From contig CALSPA010000023.1 in assembly GCA_943788115.1 (NCBI GenBank), forward strand, positions 43,432-107,431: a DNA stretch of 64,000 bases. The letters run 5' to 3'. The DNA is from an uncultured Flavobacteriales bacterium (GTDB taxonomy: Bacteria > Bacteroidota > Bacteroidia > Flavobacteriales_D > Parvicellaceae). The notes beneath the pieces were generated by a model, which saw only the letters and a program-made list of their open reading frames with translations, was not told where the DNA came from and ran no database searches. Position numbers and translations under genes: made by a program. Positions 8,948 to 16,941 of the stretch are shown here, piece after piece; the first letter of the stretch is position 1, and each line of letters starts with the position of its first letter.

Positions 8948-10791
8948 ATGGATCCGTATCAAGGAAGACGATGGGTAATTATTTTAATTCTAATTTTGAT
9001 AGGGTTAATATTTATTTTCCGTTTACTTTTTGTTCAGGTTTTTAACACCAAATGGAGTGACAGAGCTCACGTAATAACTCACTCTGAGAAAAGTATACAA
9101 CCTCCTAGAGGATTGATTTATGATAGAAACGGTTTGTTACTAGTTAGTGCAAATCAGGTTTATGATATAATGGTTACACCTCGTGAAATAGGTGAAATTG
9201 ACACTGTTGAGTTATGTAAATTGTTTGCAATAAGTAAAAATAAATTTGATGATAAAATAAAAAGAGCAACATCAGGATATAATGTTTCTTATAAAGCTTC
9301 ATTGTTTATTGAGGGAATGGCTAAAGATGATTATGCTAAAATCTCAACAGGGTTAAGAAAATATAAAGGTTTTAATGCAATTCGCTCATCGGAAAGAGGG
9401 TATCCAATGCACAACGCTGCACACATCTTAGGATACATTAGAAAAATAAGTAAAAAACAATATGAAAGACACAAGCAAGATGAAGAACCATATTTTAAAA
9501 ATGATTATATAGGGATAACTGGTCTTGAAAGTGTTTACGAGAATGAGCTTAGAGGTAAAAGAGGTAAAGTTTATTATTTACAAGATTATAAGGGTAACAA
9601 AAAGGAAAAAATTGAGGAAAATCAACCTCTTCTAGGTAAAAATTTGCATACAACAATAGATGGGACCTTGCAGGCTTTAGGAGAGCAATTAATGAATAAT
9701 AAGTTAGGTTGTATTGTTGCAATTGAGCCTAAAACTGGAGAAATTCTTTCTATGGTTTCTGCACCATCTTTCGACCCTGCTTTGCTTTCTGGGAAAAAAT
9801 TCAGCAATAACTATAAGGCTCTTTCCGATAATGATACATTAAAACCATTAATCAATCGACCTATTTATAATGATAGCTATCGACCAGGTTCTATCTTTAA
9901 ATTAGTTCAAGCATTAGTTGCATTAAATGATGGTGTAATTAATCCAAATACTGGTTTTATCTGTAATAAACAAATTATTGGATGTCATAATCATGAACCA
10001 CCTATGAATTTAGGAATTGCAATTAAGCACAGTTGCAATCCTTACTTTTATCAAGTTTATAAGCGATTAATTTTAAGAGGAAATGATCCAAGTATTTTTA
10101 AAGACTCCAGACTAGGGCTAACGAGTTGGAGAAATGCAGTTGAAAAATTTGGAATTGGGAAGCAATTACAAACAGATATTCCTGGTGTTAAAAAAGGACT
10201 TCTTCCTTCTATTGAATTTTATGACAAGTGGTACGGAAAGAACCGGTGGGCGTTTAGTACTATATATTCTAATAGTATTGGAGAAGGTGAAATAGGAGTG
10301 TCTCCACTTCAAATGGCTAATTTAGCAGCAATCATAGCTAATACCAAGGCCATTATTATACACCACATTTAGTGAAGAAAATTGGAGACAATGGGTCGAA
10401 AAAAGCAGAATTTTTAGAATTAAACAATACTGATGTTGATCCAAAACATTTTCAGCCTATAATTAATGCTATGGAGCAGGTTGTTTTAAATGGAACAGGT
10501 AGGAGTGCTCAAATTGATAGCATATCATTATGTGGTAAGACTGGAACTGTTGAAAACAAAAGTTTTAATGATCACTCTGTTTTTATAGCCTTTGCACCTA
10601 AAGAAAACCCTCAAATAGCAATTGCTGTATACGTTGAATATGGAACTTGGGGAGGTACTTGGGCCGCTCCTATAGCTAGTGTTATGATTGAACAATATTT
10701 AAATAAAAAGTTAAGCGAAAAAGGAATAAAAAAGAAAAATAGTATTGAAAGCGCTATTATTTTAAGTAAAAAAAGTGATTTTAGTTTTTAG
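8948..10791 (+). CDS. mrdA: Penicillin-binding protein 2 (elongation transpeptidase), interrupted by a 1-base deletion
   Basis: The elongation-specific transpeptidase partner of RodA. One N-terminal helix (residues ~9-30) precedes the PBP dimerisation domain and the transpeptidase domain. The catalytic SxxK motif is S315-I-F-K318 and the SxN motif is S362-C-N364. The frame then breaks at the GG pair 10348-10349 and ends near 10372. The KTG motif (CGKTGTVEN) lies in the shifted remainder. Adding one G restores ANTKGHYYTPHLVKKIG and a protein of about 614 residues, the normal size. Read literally, the first product would lack KTG and be inactive, which is implausible for this essential operon. 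I treat it as one gene with a probable sequencing error. Confidence 0.93.
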
Positions 10792-10793
10792 AT

Positions 10794-12122
10794 TTGGCAA
10801 GAGGAAAATCCATATGGAAATCTATAGATAAGTATTTGTTAGGCTTATTTCTTTCAATTTTAATTTTGGGCTTAGCAACTATTTTTTCAAGTACTTATGA
10901 AGGAGATTCAATAAGTTTATTTGATTTTTCTACTATTTATGGTAAGCAATTTGTATGGGTAATTATTTCTTTGATTATTGGTGTTTTTATTTTACTTCTA
11001 GAGGGACAGTTTATTAAAAACATGTCATATATCATTTACGGTGTTGTTTTATTTTTACTTATAGGTGTTTTATTTATGGATCCTATTAAAGGAGCTAAAT
11101 CTTGGTTCCAAATAGGGAGTATGTCTATTCAACCCAGTGAATTTGCGAAATTAGCTTGTTCATTGGCGATTGCAAAATACTTAAGTTCAGTAAATGTGAA
11201 GATTCAAGATGCTAAAACTAGACTAATTGTGTTGGTGTTGTTATTGGCGCCAGCATTTCTAATAATGATTCAACCTGATCCTGGTACTATGCTTGTCTTT
11301 TTTGCATTTATTTTTGTAATGTACAGAGAGGGTCTGTCAGGAAATGTATTGTTATCAGGGTTTTTTGCAGTGCTTATAGTTGTCATCGCTATTTTTCTTA
11401 AAGCTTCAGAAACCGAAAATTTAATTTTTGGTATTTCAATTACTGGCAATTTAATTTTTGCTTTTGTTCTATTGTTATTAGGGGGAGTGATTTTTATTGT
11501 AATTAAATTGTTAGTTCTTCCACGTTACAGAAGCTCAAAATACAAAGCACTTATTTGGTCTGTATTAACAGGAATTATAATTAATTTAAGTATCAATTAT
11601 GTTTATGACTCTGTTTTTAAAGAAAGGCATAGAACAAGATTTCAAATTATGTTTGGCATCGTTGAAGACAGAAGAGGAGATGGGTATAACATGTGGCAAG
11701 CTCTTTCTTCTATTGGCTCAGGTGAGGGACTAGGTAAGGGTTTTCTTAATGGCACGTTAAGTAATAATAAATACAAGCATGTTCCAGAACAAAGTACTGA
11801 CTTTATTTTTTGCAGTCTTGCTGAAGAATGGGGTTTTGCTGGGTGTTTTATTTTTATTTTATTGTATCTGTCCTTGTTAATTAGAATGATAATGATTTCT
11901 GAAAGACAAAGAAGTAAATTCACTAGAATATTTGGTTACTCTACAGTGAGTATACTATTCTTTCATTTCATGATTAATATTGGAATGGTAATTGGATTAG
12001 CTCCTGTTATTGGAATTCCATTGCCTTTTTTTAGTAAAGGAGGGTCAGCAGTTTTAACCTTTTCGATTTTAGTATTTATATTTATGAGATTAGATGCAGA
12101 AAGAAAAAAAGTTTTGAGATGA
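10794..12122 (+). CDS. rodA: SEDS-family peptidoglycan glycosyltransferase RodA
   Basis: The membrane glycan polymerase that pairs with PBP2 during side-wall growth. The 442-residue product has about ten transmembrane helices. Family signatures include KGAKSWFQIGSMSIQPSEFAK early on, QPDPGT in the middle and the C-terminal MVIGLAPVIGIPLPFFSKGGSA segment. A TTG start three bases after the mrdA stop is used because no ATG fits. There is a loop insertion near residues 195-265 compared with the E. coli protein. It closes the mreBCD-mrdA-rodA operon. Confidence 0.96.
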   Translation: MARGKSIWKSIDKYLLGLFLSILILGLATIFSSTYEGDSISLFDFSTIYGKQFVWVIISLIIGVFILLLEGQFIKNMSYIIYGVVLFLLIGVLFMDPIKGAKSWFQIGSMSIQPSEFAKLACSLAIAKYLSSVNVKIQDAKTRLIVLVLLLAPAFLIMIQPDPGTMLVFFAFIFVMYREGLSGNVLLSGFFAVLIVVIAIFLKASETENLIFGISITGNLIFAFVLLLLGGVIFIVIKLLVLPRYRSSKYKALIWSVLTGIIINLSINYVYDSVFKERHRTRFQIMFGIVEDRRGDGYNMWQALSSIGSGEGLGKGFLNGTLSNNKYKHVPEQSTDFIFCSLAEEWGFAGCFIFILLYLSLLIRMIMISERQRSKFTRIFGYSTVSILFFHFMINIGMVIGLAPVIGIPLPFFSKGGSAVLTFSILVFIFMRLDAERKKVLR

Positions 12123-12127
12123 AAAAA

Positions 12128-13210
12128 TTAGATATCATCAGTTTTAAATTTTGCTTTTAAATCTTGAACATAAGATTTAATGGATTGCTCATTTTCTTTT
12201 TTACAGATTAGTAAAGTGTTTTCATTTTCAACAACAATATAGCCATCTAATCCTTCAATTAATGCTAATTTGTTTTTAGGCATTCTTATGATATTATTTG
12301 AAGAGTTGTGTAAAGTTATTTTGTCTCCAACAATAGCATTTTTGGTTTCATCTTTAGGTAAGTTTTCATAAAGCGATCCCCAAGTGCCTAAATCACTCCA
12401 TCCAAAATCAGCCAATACTACCAAAACATTACTTGCTTTTTCCATAACGCCATTGTCAATGGAGATATTTTTACATAAGGGATATATGGAATTGATTAAA
12501 CTCGCTTCTTGACTTGTGTTAAAAATTGGTAGTGCATCCTGAAAAACTTTGTGTAGGTCAGGCATGTGTTTTTCAAAAGCATTGATAATGCTATCAGCAG
12601 ACCAAATAAACATTCCAGAATTCCAATAAAACTCTCCAGATTCTAAAAATTTAATAGCTAATTCTAATGGAGGTTTTTCTGTAAATGTTTTTACTTTCTT
12701 AAGTGACTTAGGTTTGTCTTCACTTAAGTCTTCAAATTGTATATATCCATACCCTGTGTCAGGTCTACTTGGATGAATACCTAATGTAATCAACTGTTGA
12801 TTATCTGCTTCTTTTAGAGCAATTTGAAGTGTGCTTTCAAATTCAATTTGATTTAGTATTACATGATCACTTGGAACAATAATTAATTTAGCATTTTCAT
12901 TAATAGATTTAATCTTGTAAGATGCATAAGCAACACAAGGAGCTGTGTTTTTTCTAAATGGTTCTAATAAAATTTGAGAATCTTTAAGAAAAGGCAATTG
13001 TTTTTTTACTAAATCAAGGTAAGCTTTATTAGTAACAATAAATATATTTTCTTCAGAACATATGTTTATAAACCTTTCAACAGTTAATTGAAGTAAAGAT
13101 TTACCAACACCAAGAACATCATGAAATTGTTTGGGGAATGATTCCTTACTCATTGGCCAAAATCTTGATCCAATGCCACCAGCCATAACAACTAAATAGT
13201 TATTTTCCAT
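12128..13210 (-). CDS. manC: Mannose-1-phosphate guanylyltransferase
   Basis: Makes GDP-mannose from mannose-1-phosphate and GTP for surface polysaccharide or glycoconjugate synthesis. The nucleotidyltransferase signature GGIGSRFWPMS lies at residues 11-21, followed by the PKQFHD segment, the VPSDHVI motif in the middle and FTEKPPLELA near residue 145. At 360 residues it has only the transferase domain plus a short left-handed helix tail, without the fused phosphomannose isomerase domain of longer enzymes. It converges on rodA with five bases between the stops and no clear terminator. A candidate -7 element lies 23 nt upstream of the ATG. Confidence 0.93.
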   Translation of the reverse strand: MENNYLVVMAGGIGSRFWPMSKESFPKQFHDVLGVGKSLLQLTVERFINICSEENIFIVTNKAYLDLVKKQLPFLKDSQILLEPFRKNTAPCVAYASYKIKSINENAKLIIVPSDHVILNQIEFESTLQIALKEADNQQLITLGIHPSRPDTGYGYIQFEDLSEDKPKSLKKVKTFTEKPPLELAIKFLESGEFYWNSGMFIWSADSIINAFEKHMPDLHKVFQDALPIFNTSQEASLINSIYPLCKNISIDNGVMEKASNVLVVLADFGWSDLGTWGSLYENLPKDETKNAIVGDKITLHNSSNNIIRMPKNKLALIEGLDGYIVVENENTLLICKKENEQSIKSYVQDLKAKFKTDDI

Positions 13211-13232
13211 AAAATAATAATTTCGAAAAGTA

Positions 13233-13240
13233 CAAATTTA
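13233..13240 (-). promoter_or_regulatory. Candidate -7 element for manC
   Basis: On the minus strand this reads TAAATTTG, an exact match to the Bacteroidota -7 consensus TAnnTTTG, 23 nt upstream of the manC ATG. No TTG was found at the usual -33 distance. Confidence 0.4.
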
Positions 13241-13254
13241 ACGAATAGGGTAAT

Positions 13255-13410
13255 TTAAGATTTAGTATCTAGTTCTTCAAAACTTATTTTTTGATCTTGT
13301 GTCCATGAAGGGCAAGTGTCACATTTATTTTTTTTCTTAAACATAGAACAAGAACTAAAACAAAAAGTTGAAAAGAACAATACTAATAATAAAAAGGTTT
13401 TTATTTTCAT
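13255..13410 (-). CDS. Small Cys-containing lipoprotein, hypothetical
   Basis: A 51-residue product whose N terminus MKIKTFLLLVLFFSTFCFSSC is a lipoprotein signal peptide with a lipobox ending at Cys21. The mature part is only about 30 residues and contains KKKNKCDTCPSW, a CxxC pair followed by Pro-Ser-Trp, then an acidic tail. The ATG at 13410 is preferred over an upstream in-frame ATG because it places the signal peptide at the N terminus. Short lipoproteins of this form occur in many Bacteroidota genomes without an assigned role. The CxxC could bind a metal or be a redox pair, but this is speculation. Confidence 0.7.
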   Translation of the reverse strand: MKIKTFLLLVLFFSTFCFSSCSMFKKKNKCDTCPSWTQDQKISFEELDTKS

Positions 13411-13515
13411 AATATTAATTAATATCAATATTAAACTGTTTAAATTTAGGGAATGCACATGCTATTTCCCAATATATATTAACTATTTTCGTTAATATAA
13501 TATTATTTCAAAAGT

Positions 13516-14256
13516 ATGTTTTATCATATTGGTCGTTACACAACTATGCTTTCTTACCTTTTTGCTAAACCAGAAAGAGTATCTACTTATTGGAAAAGAT
13601 TGATTGATGAAATTATTCAATTAGGTGTTAAGTCACTTTTTATGGTTGTTTTAATGTCTGCTTTTATGGGTGCTGTATTAGTTATTCAAACAGCTAGTGC
13701 AATTGAGTCTGCTTGGATACCAGATTATACTGTAGGCTTTACTGTTAAACAAACATTAATTCTTGAATTTTGCCCTACTATAATATCTTTAATTTTAGCT
13801 GGAAAAGTTGGTTCTAATATCGCTTCTGAATTGGGGACAATGAGAGTGACAGAGCAAATAGATGCATTAGAAGTTATGGGTGTAAATTCAATTGGTTTTT
13901 TAATTGGTCCTAAAATTTTAGGTTCATTATTTATTTTCCCAATTTTAATCATGTATAGTATGTTTTTTGGTTTTGTAGGTGGTTGGGCTTTGTGTTATTT
14001 AACCGAGATAATTCCTATTGAGCAGTATTTATTGGGTATTCAATCATTCTCGTATGAAAATTATGAATACTTAAGGTATGCATTAGTCAAAACAGTTTTC
14101 TTCGCATTTATTATTACAAGTGTTTCCAGTTATTTCGGGTATTATACTTCAGGAGGAGCACTAGAAGTTGGTAAATCAAGTACAAAAGCTGTTGTATATA
14201 GTAGTATTTTAATTTTGATGTTTAACGTCTTGTTAACACAATTACTTTTAGATTGA
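13516..14256 (+). CDS. mlaE: MlaE/YrbE-family lipid ABC transporter permease
   Basis: The permease of an Mla-type ABC system that moves phospholipids between the inner and outer membranes. The 246-residue product has about five to six helices. It carries the diagnostic cytoplasmic coupling segment GSNIASELGTMRVTEQIDALEVMG at residues ~96-119, which defines the MlaE family. The gene overlaps mlaF by four bases (TTGA), so the two are translationally coupled. The substrate-binding MCE-domain subunit (MlaD) is not adjacent and must be encoded elsewhere. Confidence 0.94.
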   Translation: MFYHIGRYTTMLSYLFAKPERVSTYWKRLIDEIIQLGVKSLFMVVLMSAFMGAVLVIQTASAIESAWIPDYTVGFTVKQTLILEFCPTIISLILAGKVGSNIASELGTMRVTEQIDALEVMGVNSIGFLIGPKILGSLFIFPILIMYSMFFGFVGGWALCYLTEIIPIEQYLLGIQSFSYENYEYLRYALVKTVFFAFIITSVSSYFGYYTSGGALEVGKSSTKAVVYSSILILMFNVLLTQLLLD

Positions 14257-15005
14257 TAGAAATTAAAAACATATCCAAATCTTTTTCTGGTGTTCAGGTT
14301 TTAGATGATGTAAGTTTCACTTTTCAAAAAGGGAAAACGAATTTAATTATTGGCAAGAGTGGATCTGGAAAATCAGTTCTAACAAAATGCATTGTTGGAT
14401 TATTGGAGCCAGATGAAGGTGAAATTATTTACGATGGCAGGAGTTTTAGAGGGATAAACAACAAAGAAAGAAAAGAAATAAGAAAAGAATTGGGTATGTT
14501 GTTTCAAGGAGGTGCTTTATTTGATTCTTTAAGTGTTGAAGAAAATGTAGCTTTTCCTTTAAAAATGTTTTCTAATTTTAGTAAAGAGGAAATTCTTGAA
14601 AGAACTAATTTTTGTCTCAATAGAGTAAATATTATTAATAAAAACAATTTATTCCCTGCAGAAATTAGTGGTGGAATGCAGAAAAGAGTTGCAATTGCTA
14701 GAGCAATTGCAATGAATCCAAAATATTTATTTTGTGATGAACCTAATTCTGGATTAGATCCAGTAACAGCAATTGTTATTGATGAATTAATTAAGGAGAT
14801 AACCGAAGAATATCAAATGACAACCGTTGTCATCACTCATGACATGAATTCTGTATTAGAAATAGGAGATAATATTATGTTCATCTTCGAGGGAATGAAT
14901 AAATGGGTAGGAGACAGAAACACCATTTTAAATACTGACGTAATAGAGCTTAATAACTTTGTCTATGTTTCAAAATTTTTACGTCAATTTAAAGAAATGT
15001 TATAA
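14253..15005 (+). CDS. mlaF: MlaF-type ABC transporter ATP-binding protein
   Basis: The ATPase subunit of the lipid transporter formed with MlaE. Walker A is GKSGSGKS at residues 34-41, the ABC signature ISGGMQKR at 138-145, Walker B YLFCDEP at 158-164, and the H-loop histidine is H196. The GGMQKRVAIARA form of the signature is typical of MlaF rather than general importers. A TTG start overlaps the mlaE stop. The gene ends in front of a strong bidirectional terminator, and no mlaD, mlaB or mlaC follows. Confidence 0.94.
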   Translation: MIEIKNISKSFSGVQVLDDVSFTFQKGKTNLIIGKSGSGKSVLTKCIVGLLEPDEGEIIYDGRSFRGINNKERKEIRKELGMLFQGGALFDSLSVEENVAFPLKMFSNFSKEEILERTNFCLNRVNIINKNNLFPAEISGGMQKRVAIARAIAMNPKYLFCDEPNSGLDPVTAIVIDELIKEITEEYQMTTVVITHDMNSVLEIGDNIMFIFEGMNKWVGDRNTILNTDVIELNNFVYVSKFLRQFKEML

Positions 15006-15010
15006 AATAA

Positions 15011-15038
15011 AAAAAGCCACTTAATAGTGGCTTTTTTT
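15011..15038. terminator. Bidirectional intrinsic terminator
   Basis: The stem AAAAAGCCACT pairs with AGTGGCTTTTT around a TAAT loop, with a T7 run on the plus strand and a T7 run from the A tract on the minus strand. It separates mlaF from the convergent T9SS cargo gene. Confidence 0.88.
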
Positions 15039-15057
15039 ATTATGTTTTGTTATTGAA

Positions 15058-16809
15058 TTACTTTGCAACTACTACTTTAAATTTGCTAATTTTCCCATCT
15101 TCAAAATTTAGATTGAAGATGTAATTACCACTTTCAAGGTTGTTTAAGTCAACATTAATTAATCCATTATCTGTATTGATTGTTTTAGAAGAAACCAATC
15201 TTCCAGTAATATCGTGAACAGAAAGATTAGCAAATCCATTTCCGTTTTCTAAAGAGATTGTTATCTCATTATTTGCTGGATTAGGATAAACTATACCCTC
15301 AATTGTTTCAAGCTCAATTACATTAACGTCATTAGCAATTTTTAGTCCAAGCGTTACAGCATCAGCACTAGTCCATCCAGTGTACCAAGTTGCACCATCA
15401 ATGTTTAATGCACCAATTGGTTGGTTGTAAATAGAGTAATTTGCCCCGTAATTTGGACCACTATCATATCCGAAACCAATAGAATCATTTGCAAATGAAT
15501 TCAAACACACTAGGTATCTTTGATTGTCAACTAATTGTACCGATTCATTAAGTGGAGCATAAACAACTTCACCATTTACAGTACTTGCTGTACCATCCCA
15601 ATCAAAATCAGCAACTGACGAAAGAACATCGAAAGTAACATTTGCCCATGCTCCATCAACACCAGTCCAAGCATCATCCCATTCGTAAATTTCACCTTGT
15701 AAATAGATGCCATCTAAGCTTTCAGAAACACCTTCATTAAATGGAGAAAAGTAAATTCCTTCAACTCCAGTGGAAACCGTTGGGTAAACATCTTGAAGCA
15801 TCATACATGATTGGTAACTTGTGGTATGATTAATTGGAAAAGAATTAACAGCTACAGTACTTGTAGCAACATCTTGTCTTGCCAATGAAAGAATATCTGT
15901 TGTAACATGAAAATCTGAAGAAAAATTATTGTCAAATGTATCTTCATCAGTTTGTCCGATAATACCAATAGAGTAAGATACTGTGTATTTACCTATATCC
16001 CAAGTTCCATTAGTTAATGCTGCAAATGAATTTGCATTTCCATTAAAAACCGGAAGAGTATCTCCTGAAATCAAATTTAGAGGAGCTAAAGAATCATAAT
16101 AAACTTGTCCAGTAGGACCATTAATTTCAGCTATTGCATAAAAATCGTTGTCAGATGAACCAAAATTAGTGAATTGAACACCTAGGTCAAATGTGTAACC
16201 ATTGTTAGCCATGTCTTGAGGAATAGAACCGTATTTAGAAATCATTATATCAGATTTACTAGTGCCACCATCATGTGCATATAAGTTCAATTTGTTCCCC
16301 ATAAATGCAACAACATCTGAATTTGCCATTTCATTGACAAGAGTTGCTCCATCATCGCTAGATAGCATAACAACAGGTATGGTAACAGCAGTTCCGTCAT
16401 CACCACCAGCCATTCCTATAGCTTCTGGATCTCTATTAATAATGATAATACCAACCGCACCTGCGTTTTGAGCATTTAATGCTTTAGTTCCAAACTGACA
16501 AGTGTTTCTGTAACAAACAGCAATTTTCCCAGTTAAGTCATTGATTAGAGGATTACATCCTTCAGCAGAAATTGGATTTCCTTGAGGGTTTAATCCAGCT
16601 GTTCCATCATCTACCATCATTAAAGTATCTTCAACAAAAGTATTGGCAACGTTGAAATCGGGACAAGCCCAATCACCTCCACCTGGATCAGCCCAGGTAA
16701 AGTCATAATTATTTGCAATTACTGCAGGAGAAACTCCTCTTACAATAATTTGTGCATTAGCAAAAACAAAAGTAGTTAGCGCTAATAATGAGAGTAATAT
16801 TTTTTTCAT
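15058..16809 (-). CDS. Secreted PA-domain protein with T9SS type A sorting domain
   Basis: A 583-residue exported protein of unknown substrate. Residues 1-19 form a signal peptide ending ANA|Q. A protease-associated (PA) domain spans ~60-170, with the LTGKIAVCYRNTCQFGTKA segment, the GAVGIIIINRD turn and the IPVVMLSSDDGATL end strand. The middle (~180-490) is Asp/Asn/Gly-rich and looks beta-sandwich-like. It has no visible peptidase catalytic motif. The last 79 residues (~505-583) are a Por-secretion sorting domain beginning GIVYPNPANNE and ending in a basic strand, which directs export by T9SS and surface attachment. PA domains often accompany proteases, so a binding or accessory role is possible. 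Confidence 0.88.
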   Translation of the reverse strand: MKKILLSLLALTTFVFANAQIIVRGVSPAVIANNYDFTWADPGGGDWACPDFNVANTFVEDTLMMVDDGTAGLNPQGNPISAEGCNPLINDLTGKIAVCYRNTCQFGTKALNAQNAGAVGIIIINRDPEAIGMAGGDDGTAVTIPVVMLSSDDGATLVNEMANSDVVAFMGNKLNLYAHDGGTSKSDIMISKYGSIPQDMANNGYTFDLGVQFTNFGSSDNDFYAIAEINGPTGQVYYDSLAPLNLISGDTLPVFNGNANSFAALTNGTWDIGKYTVSYSIGIIGQTDEDTFDNNFSSDFHVTTDILSLARQDVATSTVAVNSFPINHTTSYQSCMMLQDVYPTVSTGVEGIYFSPFNEGVSESLDGIYLQGEIYEWDDAWTGVDGAWANVTFDVLSSVADFDWDGTASTVNGEVVYAPLNESVQLVDNQRYLVCLNSFANDSIGFGYDSGPNYGANYSIYNQPIGALNIDGATWYTGWTSADAVTLGLKIANDVNVIELETIEGIVYPNPANNEITISLENGNGFANLSVHDITGRLVSSKTINTDNGLINVDLNNLESGNYIFNLNFEDGKISKFKVVVAK

Positions 16810-16896
16810 GTAGTGTTATTTAATTATTAAATTTTTAGGAGCACTAAATTTACGGAAATCAATTCATTAAAACAAGAGCAAAAAATGGATATAAAA

Positions 16897-16918
16897 AAAG
16901 GCAGCCGAAGCTGCCTTT
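16897..16918 (-). terminator. UUCG-tetraloop terminator downstream of the 621-residue T9SS cargo gene
   Basis: On the minus strand this is AAAGGCAGC-TTCG-GCTGCCTTT with further Ts, a 9-bp stem capped by the very stable C(UUCG)G tetraloop and followed by a T7 run. It sits just past the stop at 16942 and isolates the two T9SS genes from each other. Confidence 0.9.
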
Positions 16919-16941
16919 AAATTTGAGTTTATTAAGAATAG

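Noticed and set aside
10372..10791. A separate gene starting at GTG 10372 with a KTG motif
   Set aside because: It is the continuation of mrdA after the one-base deletion; its KTGTVEN motif belongs to the PBP2 transpeptidase domain.
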